A stretch of 64,000 bases of DNA from a virus. This document shows positions 32,954-40,777 of this stretch, piece by piece. The stretch lies in IMG/VR virus record IMGVR_UViG_3300033149_006612, positions 1 to 64,000 of that record; one strand, given 5' to 3'. Position 1 is the stretch's first letter; each line of letters starts with the position of its first letter. The position numbers were made by a program, and so were the translations under genes. Below the pieces are notes generated by a model that was not told the origin of the DNA, searched no databases, and saw nothing but the letters and a program-made list of their open reading frames with translations.

Positions 32954-32973
32954 CCCTCCCGTACACGGGAGGG
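32954..32973 (+). other. Hairpin after the polymerase gene
   Basis: Perfect 8-bp stem (CCCTCCCG/CGGGAGGG) with TACA loop, between the polymerase stop and ATG 33004. No T tract follows, so a terminator is unlikely; an RNA-processing or translational signal is possible. Confidence 0.5.
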
Positions 32974-33003
32974 CATCTTCCGAGGCAAAAGGAGCTATAC
33001 GAG

Positions 33004-33255
33004 ATGACATCAGAGAACAAAGATGAGGTACGGAGACAGTCTACACTACCCGATCGGGCGTGGTTTTCCTTCGGTCTAACCGCCAAGATGGGTGATCCGG
33101 GCGATCCCGACACCCGGAACTACTGCAGGATAGATGCCGGGTACGCCAGGGATCTGAAGCCCGGGGAGACGTTCCAAAAGGCGGTGGACGACATCAGTCG
33201 CGACGTGGTGGCCGAGATCTTGTCCTCATTGGACGGTCTGGGGGTCAAACTATGA
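33004..33255 (+). CDS. Hypothetical protein
   Basis: 83 residues from ATG 33004, preceded by AAAGGAG at about 9 nt; a GTG at 32929 would run through the hairpin. WFSFGLTAKMGDPGDPDTRN and a helical C-terminus. No recognised domain. Confidence 0.5.
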   Translation: MTSENKDEVRRQSTLPDRAWFSFGLTAKMGDPGDPDTRNYCRIDAGYARDLKPGETFQKAVDDISRDVVAEILSSLDGLGVKL

Positions 33256-33701
33256 ACATCATGAAGATTGAAATCTCCCTCGACGGCGATACGGTTGAGC
33301 GGGACCTGAATCGGGAGATGGACATCATACCGGAGAACCTGGACGACGAGATGCGGGCATTCCCCGGTTTACTGTGTTGGTGGAGTCTCCTGGCCGCCCG
33401 GGCCAAGGCCGAGCGGGAGACGATCGAAAAGGAGATCAAGGCCCTGGAGGCCGATCTTGATCTGGAACTCAGGAATCCACGCCACGTCAAGATGCTCCAG
33501 GATGAAGGTTACCGGGTTACCGAGAGTATGATTGCCAGCAGGATTCGATCCTCCGAATCGTGGCGAGCTTTAAATAAGAGATGGTCCGATGCCCGATCGA
33601 GGGAATTAAAGCTTGACGGGGTAGTAAGGTCTCTGGAGGCCAAACACACCCTGATCATCCAGATGAACGCCGACAGACGGCAGGAACGGAGGATCGGTTA
33701 A
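33252..33701 (+). CDS. Coiled-coil protein next to SSB
   Basis: 149 residues, helical (AARAKAERETIEKEIKALEA), with GYRVTESMIASRIRSSESW. Small helical proteins of this kind with a KxTE-like block often lie beside phage SSB or recombination genes; a recombination-mediator role is a guess. Confidence 0.5.
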   Translation: MNIMKIEISLDGDTVERDLNREMDIIPENLDDEMRAFPGLLCWWSLLAARAKAERETIEKEIKALEADLDLELRNPRHVKMLQDEGYRVTESMIASRIRSSESWRALNKRWSDARSRELKLDGVVRSLEAKHTLIIQMNADRRQERRIG

Positions 33702-33929
33702 CAGGGATGGAGGAAAAACCTGAACTCAGTACCGAGATCGATACAGCGGTTAAGAGTTAAGACGGCACCGGCATCCGCGACGGGTAGGAGTCCGGGACGG
33801 TTACGGCGAAAGCCGGTCACCCCCCCGGGATCCGTCGATGGAGGCAGACCCGGCGTATGCCCATAATGCGGTGCGGCCGCCGCTGCCGACGTTTAAACGT
33901 TAACAGACAAACGGAAAAGGAGAAGGAAA
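33702..33929 (+). promoter_or_regulatory. Leader region of the SSB gene
   Basis: 228 nt with a CGGC-GAAA-GCCG hairpin inside GACGG/CCGTC, the third copy of the GC-rich element, a GC-rich stretch and a 12-bp palindrome ACGTTTAAACGT (33889-33900). An AAAAGGAG site serves the SSB ATG. It likely has a regulatory role; no sigma-70 promoter was recognised. Confidence 0.45.
33808..33837 (+). repeat. GC-rich leader element, copy 3
   Basis: GAAAGCCGGTCACCCCCCCG followed by GGATCCGTCG, about 92 nt before the SSB start. In this copy GAAA forms the loop of a CGGC/GCCG hairpin. Confidence 0.75.
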
Positions 33930-35132
33930 ATGGTAGATATGGCCGCCATCCGTCGTCGCTACGACGAGATGCAGAGGAAACAACGCGCGTCTTCAATCTG
34001 GAGACCGGCAGAAGGTGAGAATCTGATAAGGATCATCCCGTGGACCCATAAAGGGGTAGAATTCTTCTACCTTCAGTCGGCTCAGCATTTCTACGTCCGG
34101 CCGGATAAGGTGCCGGTCGAATGCCGGACGGGTCTTCTCGGTGAAGACTGCCCGATCTGCACCAGGCTGGAAATGGACCTTGAAGATCCGGAGACGGGGG
34201 AATCCGAACTCACCCGCATCAAGCGGATGCTGGCACGCGACGTCTATTACTTCAACATCTTCGACTGGCTCGCCTGGGAGGAATGGCAAAAACTCAGCAG
34301 GAGTGAAAGGAGCAACGAAACCAAACCCGGATGTGAAATCTTCCCATGCCCCCCCGGCCTGGCCAGGGACATCTTCCAGAAAATCCAGAATGAGAGGCTG
34401 TACCCGAATTTCTTCGATCTAGAAGACGGCTGTGATCTGTACATCCAGAACAGCGGTGAAGGATTCAACCGCTACACCCTGGACATCCCACCGCAGCGAA
34501 CCGCGGTTCCCAAACACGTCCTCGGGGAGGCGAAAAACCTGTTCACCTATGTTAAAGCTCCGTCTGAAGCCTGGGTGGAGGAATTGATCACCAGGAACAT
34601 CCGGGACATCAAGGATCTGAAGGAGGAATACCGCGGCGTTAACCGGATCGAGGTTCTGGGTGACATCGATGAAAGACCCGAAAACTGGCTCCTCTATTAC
34701 TCCCCCGAAGAATCCACAAAATCCGCTGAGGGAAAGGCCGTCAATAAGGGGAGGAAAAAGAAAAAGGACAAAGGGAAGAGTGGCCTGGCCGCGCTCCGCT
34801 CAAAGATGGAGGGGAAGGAAGAAGGCGGAGGGAAAAAGCCTAAAAAGGAGGGATTTAAACGATCACCGATGACCGAGGATGATGAAGACGTCCCCCGTTG
34901 CTGTGGGACCGATGAGACACCCGGTCACTGGGAGGAGGGATGTTCAGACTGCATCGCCTGTGTGGCCGAGGATGTCTGCCGCCATTTCACCGAGGGTCAC
35001 AGGACCGTTACCAGGATCGCGAATGAGACGGAAACGAAGGCTGAGGAGGACAGCCCCCACCTCCGTGGCGTACAGGAACCCACACCTGAGGAGAGTCCCC
35101 TAGACAGGCTTCGTAGGTTTAAACGGAAATGA
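33930..35132 (+). CDS. gp32-like single-stranded DNA-binding protein
   Basis: 400 residues. N-terminal basic part, GENLIRIIPWTHKG and the zinc-type CRTGLLGEDCPICTRL in the position of the T4 gp32 zinc site; a low-complexity Lys-rich segment (about 270-300), a second Cys-rich segment (CCGTDETPGHWEEGCSDCIAC) and an acidic tail. Coats ssDNA during replication and recombination. The C-terminal Cys-rich insertion is unusual. Confidence 0.75.
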   Translation: MVDMAAIRRRYDEMQRKQRASSIWRPAEGENLIRIIPWTHKGVEFFYLQSAQHFYVRPDKVPVECRTGLLGEDCPICTRLEMDLEDPETGESELTRIKRMLARDVYYFNIFDWLAWEEWQKLSRSERSNETKPGCEIFPCPPGLARDIFQKIQNERLYPNFFDLEDGCDLYIQNSGEGFNRYTLDIPPQRTAVPKHVLGEAKNLFTYVKAPSEAWVEELITRNIRDIKDLKEEYRGVNRIEVLGDIDERPENWLLYYSPEESTKSAEGKAVNKGRKKKKDKGKSGLAALRSKMEGKEEGGGKKPKKEGFKRSPMTEDDEDVPRCCGTDETPGHWEEGCSDCIACVAEDVCRHFTEGHRTVTRIANETETKAEEDSPHLRGVQEPTPEESPLDRLRRFKRK

Positions 35133-35183
35133 GCGACAGCACCGGCAACGGAAGGTTAAAACAAATCGTCAAGGAGATTAAAA

Positions 35184-36299
35184 GTGAAGCGAGGAAAACT
35201 CAACGTGCTGATTGACGGACAGTGGGGCAGCACCGGAAAGGGGAAAATTGCTGCCTATCTCGCCAACAAGTTCCGGATCGACCTGGCCATTTCGAACAAC
35301 ATGAGCAACGCCGGTCACACCTTCTACGTGGACGGCCGGAAGTATGTGGCCTTCCACGTCCCGGCTGCGGTAGCCCGGCCGGACTGTGAAGTCCTGCTGG
35401 GTCCGACCACGGCCATCACGCTGGACCTGTTCGAGAAGGAATTGGACTGTATGGAACGGTTAAACGTTCGAAAGCGGATGAGCATCCATCCCCATGCAAC
35501 AATCATCACCGAACGGCATCGGGAGATCGAGGCCGGGTCCGTTGAACGGATTTCGTCCACCGTCAAAGGCTGTGGAGCCGCCCTAGCCGAGAAGGTGTCC
35601 CGGAGTAAAAACGTCCGACTGGCCGGTGAAGTTAAGGAACTAAGGCCCTATATCGCCGATACGGTCGAGATACTGCATACCGCCTTGGAGAATGGAGCCA
35701 TCTGTTTAGCGGAGGTAGCGCAGGGATTCGATCTATCGTTAAACCACGGCATGCAGTATCCGTTCGTCACCAGCCGGGACGTCACGGTCTGTTCCTGCCT
35801 CAATGATTGTGGTGTCCCGCCCGCTGCGTTAGGTGACGTTTACGCCTCCCTCCGCTGCCATCCCATCCGGGTAGGGAATGTGGTCAGGGAGGGGAAGACG
35901 GTAGGTTGGTCCGGTCCTCATTACCCCGATCAGGAGGAATTGAGCTGGGACACCGTCACCAGGCAGTCCGGGAGTGAGAAACCGTTGATCGAGAGAACCA
36001 CCGTTACCGATAAGGTTCGCCGGGTCTTCAGCTGGTCCGACATCCAGTACAACAAATTCGTCAAGATGTGCGATCCGGATTTTGTATTCCTGAACTTCAT
36101 CAACTACCTTGACGCCGATTTGTACGGTGTCAGTTCAGATGATGAATCCGGAATGCAGAGAGTCCTGGACTCCGAAAAGGTCGTCGAATGGCTCGACCGC
36201 CATTCCAAAGGTAACCCTAACTGGGTACCGGTCGCATACGTCGGGACCGGGCCGGATGAACGTCACATGGTCGATATGGGAATCGACGACATCCGCTGA
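35184..36299 (+). CDS. purZ: PurZ-like N6-succino-2-aminodeoxyadenylate synthase
   Basis: 371 residues, adenylosuccinate synthetase fold. The P-loop reads GQWGSTGKGK (about 12-21): Ser replaces the catalytic Asp of PurA (GDEGKG), the change reported for phage PurZ enzymes. The His of NAGHT (about 45) remains. PurZ joins aspartate to dGMP, the first committed step to dZTP. GTG start with AAGGAG 7 nt upstream. Followed at once by a dATP/dGTP diphosphohydrolase-like gene. Confidence 0.85.
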   Translation: MKRGKLNVLIDGQWGSTGKGKIAAYLANKFRIDLAISNNMSNAGHTFYVDGRKYVAFHVPAAVARPDCEVLLGPTTAITLDLFEKELDCMERLNVRKRMSIHPHATIITERHREIEAGSVERISSTVKGCGAALAEKVSRSKNVRLAGEVKELRPYIADTVEILHTALENGAICLAEVAQGFDLSLNHGMQYPFVTSRDVTVCSCLNDCGVPPAALGDVYASLRCHPIRVGNVVREGKTVGWSGPHYPDQEELSWDTVTRQSGSEKPLIERTTVTDKVRRVFSWSDIQYNKFVKMCDPDFVFLNFINYLDADLYGVSSDDESGMQRVLDSEKVVEWLDRHSKGNPNWVPVAYVGTGPDERHMVDMGIDDIR

Positions 36300-36351
36300 A
36301 ACCCGGCCTTCCCGTGGGAATCCGCCTATCATATAGGATCGGTATATTGCT

Positions 36352-36837
36352 ATGAGAAAAGATGAGGATAGCCGCCCCCGTCGTCATAGATACGACCCCG
36401 ACGGGGAAGAACCGAACGACGAGGCCCCTCCGCCGGTAAACCGAGACGGATACATCGAGTTCAAGACCGGGGCGACCCGCCAATGCATTAAGCCCCGGTT
36501 TGATCTAATCCCGCGAGACTGCCTCGTCAGACTTGCCACCGTCTACCTCGAAGGTATGAGGAAATATGGGGTCGATAACTGGAAAAAAGGCATGCCCTGG
36601 TCGGATACCCTTAACCACGCCATCGACCACCTGCTGGCCTGGAAGGAGGGCAGACGGGATGAAGATCATCTCGGCCACGCCGCCTGGGGAATTTTTACCC
36701 TGATGTTCTTTGAGATGAACGATTATAGGGAGGACTGCGATCTGCCCTTACTGACCGAAACATTAGGAGTGAAACCGGATGAACAAACTGCAGGTAAAGC
36801 GCCTGAAGGGACATCCTCACAGGCACCCGGAACTTAA
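36352..36837 (+). CDS. dATP/dGTP diphosphohydrolase-like protein (DUF5664/MazZ type)
   Basis: 161 residues. YIEFKTGATRQCIKPRFDLIP, GMRKYGVDNWKKGMPWSD, NHAIDHLLAWKEG and DEDHLGHAAWGIFTL match the phage family annotated as dATP/dGTP diphosphohydrolase N-terminal domain. In Z-phages such an enzyme supplies dGMP for PurZ and removes dATP. The family also occurs in phages without PurZ; the neighbourhood supports the Z role here. Confidence 0.7.
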   Translation: MRKDEDSRPRRHRYDPDGEEPNDEAPPPVNRDGYIEFKTGATRQCIKPRFDLIPRDCLVRLATVYLEGMRKYGVDNWKKGMPWSDTLNHAIDHLLAWKEGRRDEDHLGHAAWGIFTLMFFEMNDYREDCDLPLLTETLGVKPDEQTAGKAPEGTSSQAPGT

Positions 36838-37252
36838 GTATTGCTACGACGGTGATGTCGGGATGGACCTGATCGTCAACGTTGAAGATCAGGTCGTGAT
36901 CCAACCGGGGGAGTTCGCGGACATCCCAACCGGCATCGCGATAAAGCTACCTGAAGGAACTTGGGCCGCCATCCGTCCCCGGAGTTCGACCTTTTTCCGA
37001 CGAAGGTTAATCGTCTATGACGGTACGATCGACAACGGGTATACGGGACCCCTCTATATCGGGGTGTTTAACCCGGGACCGGACGTTCAGATCATCCCGG
37101 AAAAGGCAAAACTGGCTCAACTGGTCATATTTAACCGAGTACCGATAGAGGAGGTTGAATACGTCGACAGCCTTCCCGAAACCCAACGCGGGGAAGCCGG
37201 TATGGGGAGTTCTGACGCGGACGTAGATGGACGATGGACACGTACAACCTAG
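36779..37252 (+). CDS. dut: dUTPase
   Basis: 157 residues, trimeric dUTPase: DVGMDLIV (motif 1), RPRSSTF (motif 2), DGTIDNGYTGPL (motif 3), KAKLAQLVIFNR (motif 4) and a C-terminal RGEAGMGSSD (motif 5). Hydrolyses dUTP to dUMP, keeping uracil out of DNA. Overlaps the previous gene by 59 nt. Confidence 0.93.
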   Translation: MNKLQVKRLKGHPHRHPELKYCYDGDVGMDLIVNVEDQVVIQPGEFADIPTGIAIKLPEGTWAAIRPRSSTFFRRRLIVYDGTIDNGYTGPLYIGVFNPGPDVQIIPEKAKLAQLVIFNRVPIEEVEYVDSLPETQRGEAGMGSSDADVDGRWTRTT

Positions 37253-38508
37253 ACTTCGAGACCCAGGTCAAGATCCTGGCGATGGCCTGCCAGGATCCAT
37301 CCTTCCTGTTGCAATACCGAGAATGTATAAATGCCGATTTCTTCACCCAAGAATCCTTAGTTCGAATCGCAGCCGTCATCCTTGACCATTTTGACCGTTA
37401 TGACGACGCCCCGGATCGGACGGTAATCCGGCAGATGATCAAGGATCGTCATAACGATTTCGACGAAAACGAGCTTGAAGCCCTGATCGATGCCCTGTTC
37501 CACCCTCAGTATGACGCCGGTTTCGTCAGGGATGCCGTGATCGAATTTGCTAAGCGGGCAGCCTGGAAAGAACACTCCCTGAGATCCATCGATTTAATCG
37601 AATCCGGGGAATGGGAGGAGAAATGGGCCGACATCGAAAAAGGGGCTATGGACGCCCTATCTATAGGAGATCCCCAGCTTTCGATCGGCTATGAATGGAG
37701 GTCCGATCTCCGGGAAAGAATCCTAAACCTAAATAAGAAGGTACCGCGGGTCCCGACCATGATTAGAGGTCTGGATGAAGCCATCAACGGCGGTCTGGCC
37801 GAGGGTGAACTCGGGATAGTGATAGCCCCCACCTCCGGATTTAAATCTACCCTCCTGATGAACTTCGCCGCCACGGCCCTTCTACAGAATAAAAGCGTTT
37901 ACGTCTCCACCCACGAAATCCGAGACGTGTTCTGGGGGAGACGGCTGGACTGCCGTCTGACCGGCATGAACTTTGCCGCCATGAACCGGAATCCGAGCAT
38001 GGCGATCAAGAGGATGGAAACCATCCTCAAGAAATACCGGGCCAAGATAATCATTAAGGAATTCCCATCCGGGCAGGCAACATGGCAGCAGGTCAAGAGG
38101 AACATTAACCTGTGGAGACGTCGAGGTTATCATTTCGACCTGATAATAGTCGACTATCTCGAAGAATTGAGAACTACGATCTCCACCAGGGACCGGCATG
38201 ATCTAAGCCTGAAGAGTATAGCACAGGGGCTTCGAGCGATCGGTCAGGAATTGAAAGTCCCTGTCTGGACGGCCCAGCAGGCCCGTTGGCAGGCCGAAAA
38301 CAGGGACCGGGCTGACTGGACATATGCAGCGAATTCCAAAGGCACCGTCCACGTCTCGGATGTAACGCTTACCATCAACCAGACCAGGGATGAGAAGGAG
38401 GCGAATGAGGCCCGGTTATACGTGACCAAGAACCGCGAAGGTAGGAACCATGTGACCATTCCGGTCTCCATTAACCCGGACTATTTCAGAATCAGCGAAA
38501 ATCCCTGA
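37234..38508 (+). CDS. DnaB-like replicative helicase
   Basis: 424 residues. An N-terminal helical domain (FETQVKILAMACQDPSFL), linker, then a RecA-like core with Walker A variant APTSGFKST near 189-197, DLIIVDYLEEL (Walker B) and QARWQAENRDRADW in the arginine-finger region. Hexameric 5'-3' helicase partnering the primase next door. The P-loop lacks the usual first Gly. Confidence 0.88.
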   Translation: MDTYNLDFETQVKILAMACQDPSFLLQYRECINADFFTQESLVRIAAVILDHFDRYDDAPDRTVIRQMIKDRHNDFDENELEALIDALFHPQYDAGFVRDAVIEFAKRAAWKEHSLRSIDLIESGEWEEKWADIEKGAMDALSIGDPQLSIGYEWRSDLRERILNLNKKVPRVPTMIRGLDEAINGGLAEGELGIVIAPTSGFKSTLLMNFAATALLQNKSVYVSTHEIRDVFWGRRLDCRLTGMNFAAMNRNPSMAIKRMETILKKYRAKIIIKEFPSGQATWQQVKRNINLWRRRGYHFDLIIVDYLEELRTTISTRDRHDLSLKSIAQGLRAIGQELKVPVWTAQQARWQAENRDRADWTYAANSKGTVHVSDVTLTINQTRDEKEANEARLYVTKNREGRNHVTIPVSINPDYFRISENP

Positions 38509-38514
38509 AGCACT

Positions 38515-39429
38515 ATGGATTATTCAAGGCAGCAGCAACGGATCATCCGGTCCCTTGAAGCCAAACTGGGCTCCGGTAGGAAATCCGGGTGGAACATCTA
38601 TTTTGACTGCCCGTTCTGCAACGATACCCGGCGGAGGATGGGAGTTGAGATCCGGAAGCAGATCTTCGGCTGTTTTAACTGTAATGCCGGTGGGACCCTC
38701 TCGGCGTTGTTTCGGGAGATCGGGGTCGAACGACGGGCAAGGATCGTTCCGGAGAGGGTCATCGGGGAGCCCGAATTCCAGTCGGGTCTAAACAGGATAG
38801 ATCTGCCGGAGCACTACACGCCGATCGGAAATCCGGTGCGTGGATTCCTCATGCGCCGAGCGGTTACCTATCTTCAAAATAGGGGTCTCGGGATGGATTG
38901 GATCGTTAAGCACAATGTCGGTTACTGCCCGGACGGACCTTATATCGATCGGGTCATCTTCCCCATGTTTCACCACGGTGACTGTGTATACTGGGTGGCG
39001 AGGTCCATCATTCCCGACGTCAAACCTAAGACCAAACATCCGGCCGGGGTACGAAGGCCCGTCTGGACATTCGAACCGCCACGCAAGTCGGCCCGAAGAC
39101 TGATTATCGTTGAGGGTCTGTTCGACGCCATCCCGTGCCCCGACTCCGTGGCACTCCTGGGATCGACGGCCAGCCGGTCTCAGCTGGATTTCCTGCTTAA
39201 GCTCAGACCTAAGGAATACATCCTGATGTTTGACGGCGATAAAGCCGGGATCGACGGTGCCGTCAAGCTCGGAACCCGGCTACAGGAGCGGACGGAAGCC
39301 CCGGTTACGGTGGTAGAACTCCCGGACGGTCTAGATCCGGCCGATCTCAGGACGGAGGAGAACCTCCGCCCCTTCATCGAAAACCGGAGAAGACTGGATC
39401 TCCGGTATGTGTTCTCCAGGAGACTCTAA
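38515..39429 (+). CDS. DnaG-like primase
   Basis: 304 residues. N-terminal CHC2-like zinc finger FDCPFCNDTRR ... GCFNCNAGG (about 27-62), a catalytic core with YIDRVIFPMF, and a TOPRIM domain: RRLIIVEGLFDAI and YILMFDGDKAGIDGA with the Glu and DxD metal ligands. Makes RNA primers with the DnaB-like helicase. No C-terminal helicase-binding domain seen, as is common in phages. Confidence 0.9.
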   Translation: MDYSRQQQRIIRSLEAKLGSGRKSGWNIYFDCPFCNDTRRRMGVEIRKQIFGCFNCNAGGTLSALFREIGVERRARIVPERVIGEPEFQSGLNRIDLPEHYTPIGNPVRGFLMRRAVTYLQNRGLGMDWIVKHNVGYCPDGPYIDRVIFPMFHHGDCVYWVARSIIPDVKPKTKHPAGVRRPVWTFEPPRKSARRLIIVEGLFDAIPCPDSVALLGSTASRSQLDFLLKLRPKEYILMFDGDKAGIDGAVKLGTRLQERTEAPVTVVELPDGLDPADLRTEENLRPFIENRRRLDLRYVFSRRL

Positions 39430-39437
39430 AAGATTTC

Positions 39438-40211
39438 CTAGAACTCCTTCCTTATTTCGGCCATCCGACGTGAAACCGTGGCCGATGAGACGCCCAGAGC
39501 CTGGAACTCCTTCCTTATTTCGGCCATCCGACGTGAAACCGTGGCCGATGAGACGCCCAGAGCCTGGGCATAATGCTTATTGTGAATCTTTAATTCATTC
39601 AGACCCATTACCAGTTCCCCACGTTCCCTTCGGGCCTGTTTTTCCCTAAACTCGGCTTCCGCCTTCATCCGGATCTCCTCCGGTGGCTCAAGGATCAAAT
39701 CCAGAAGCCGCTTAGCTTTGGGATTCAACCGTTCTCGCAGCTGCGACATCTTGCGGTTGAAATCGATCCTGTTGATCGGATCTTCCGTCGAGTTTTTACC
39801 TCTAAACTCCATCAACATCTTCGGCGGTCTGCCCGATTTAGCGGCGACCTCCTCAAGCTTTTGGATTGAATAAACCGGACTGCGTTTACACCGCTCACCC
39901 ATATTCGGATTCAGCCCCTGGAGGCCTCCTTGTTTGAACTTCTTCCGGATTTCCTTCCATAACGCATTGCGGAAATAGCGGTCGACGTCGTCATATTCGA
40001 TCTCTTTCCCATCCATCAGCATGGGCCTCAGTTCCACGCTACCGTCAGGACGAATCCGGGCCTTCCGTTTCCGGATGATCTCACACCAGAGCAGCAACCC
40101 CTCCTGTCTGAGATCCTCAAACGTGGCCTCATCATCCGAGAATTGACTAGCCAGCTTATTAATGTACCGTTCCTTTGACTTCCATCCGTCGATATCCGTT
40201 TTGTGTTCCAT
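39438..40211 (-). CDS. Sigma-70-like factor with duplicated C-terminal HTH end
   Basis: 257 residues. Region 2-like DEATFEDLRQEGLLLWCEII and FRNALWKEIRKKF, and a C-terminal HTH YAQALGVSSATVSRRMAEIR. The last 21 residues are present twice because of an exact 63-bp duplication. Convergent with the primase gene, 8 nt from its stop. May be a second phage sigma factor or an inactive variant. Confidence 0.6.
   Translation of the reverse strand: MEHKTDIDGWKSKERYINKLASQFSDDEATFEDLRQEGLLLWCEIIRKRKARIRPDGSVELRPMLMDGKEIEYDDVDRYFRNALWKEIRKKFKQGGLQGLNPNMGERCKRSPVYSIQKLEEVAAKSGRPPKMLMEFRGKNSTEDPINRIDFNRKMSQLRERLNPKAKRLLDLILEPPEEIRMKAEAEFREKQARRERGELVMGLNELKIHNKHYAQALGVSSATVSRRMAEIRKEFQALGVSSATVSRRMAEIRKEF
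39441..39566. repeat. Exact 63-bp tandem duplication
   Basis: Two identical 63-bp copies (39441-39503 and 39504-39566) at the 3' end of the sigma-like gene. The period is 21 codons, so the protein keeps its frame and gains a second recognition-helix copy. Identity suggests a recent event or assembly error. Confidence 0.95.
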
Positions 40212-40267
40212 CCTGGTAATGACCTCCTTCCATATGTTTGATTCTCCGAATCCATCTCACCTGCTTT

Positions 40268-40762
40268 TTATTGGCCAGCTTTGGAACGATCTTCCCTTGT
40301 AACCGCCTCGATCTCGAACGATCGACCCAATGGTGGTGTTGTCTCCTCGGATGGGGTGGAATATGTTTGTATGTATTCCCAGCGGTTGCCACCGATTCGC
40401 CGGGTGGCAACCGGGTCGATCTTGGACTCGGGATTGAAGGGATACTTCCATGCCAGAACGATTGTATCGTCCTGGCAGCCACTGCGGAATTTGCGATAGG
40501 CTTCTCGTTTTGCGCCTAACTCTGTCCGGGCTTGACACCGATATACGGGGCTTGGGCTGGCGTTTGGTGTCTCCACCCAAGCAATCCACGGCCTATTTTT
40601 AGCGAGACGATCCCTGGCCGCGATCAGCTGATCTGCGGAAAGACCTGAGATGTCTGCCAGCAACAGGCACCACGCGTCTGGACTTTCGGCGGATATGATA
40701 TACCCGCCAACCCATAAAACGTTTCTGACACCGTTATATCTTACGACGCTTTCTTCTTTCAT
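40268..40762 (-). CDS. Hypothetical protein
   Basis: 164 residues; LWVGGYIISAESPDAWCLLLAD, AARDRLAKNRPWIAWVE and TELGAKREAYRKFRSGC. No family recognised. Between the sigma-like gene and the DHH-like gene, in an inverted block set apart from the neighbouring plus-strand genes. Confidence 0.5.
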   Translation of the reverse strand: MKEESVVRYNGVRNVLWVGGYIISAESPDAWCLLLADISGLSADQLIAARDRLAKNRPWIAWVETPNASPSPVYRCQARTELGAKREAYRKFRSGCQDDTIVLAWKYPFNPESKIDPVATRRIGGNRWEYIQTYSTPSEETTPPLGRSFEIEAVTREDRSKAGQ

Positions 40763-40777
40763 GACTTTTCCCTTTTT

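Noticed and set aside
31670-33010. 446-codon open frame antisense to the polymerase
   Set aside because: It is exactly opposite strongly conserved polymerase motifs and shows no protein family pattern; long antisense frames are common in this GC-rich codon usage.
31950-37870. Other CTGATGA sequences as hammerheads (for example near 31955 and 37855)
   Set aside because: They lie in conserved coding regions and lack the GAAA partner and flanking stems.
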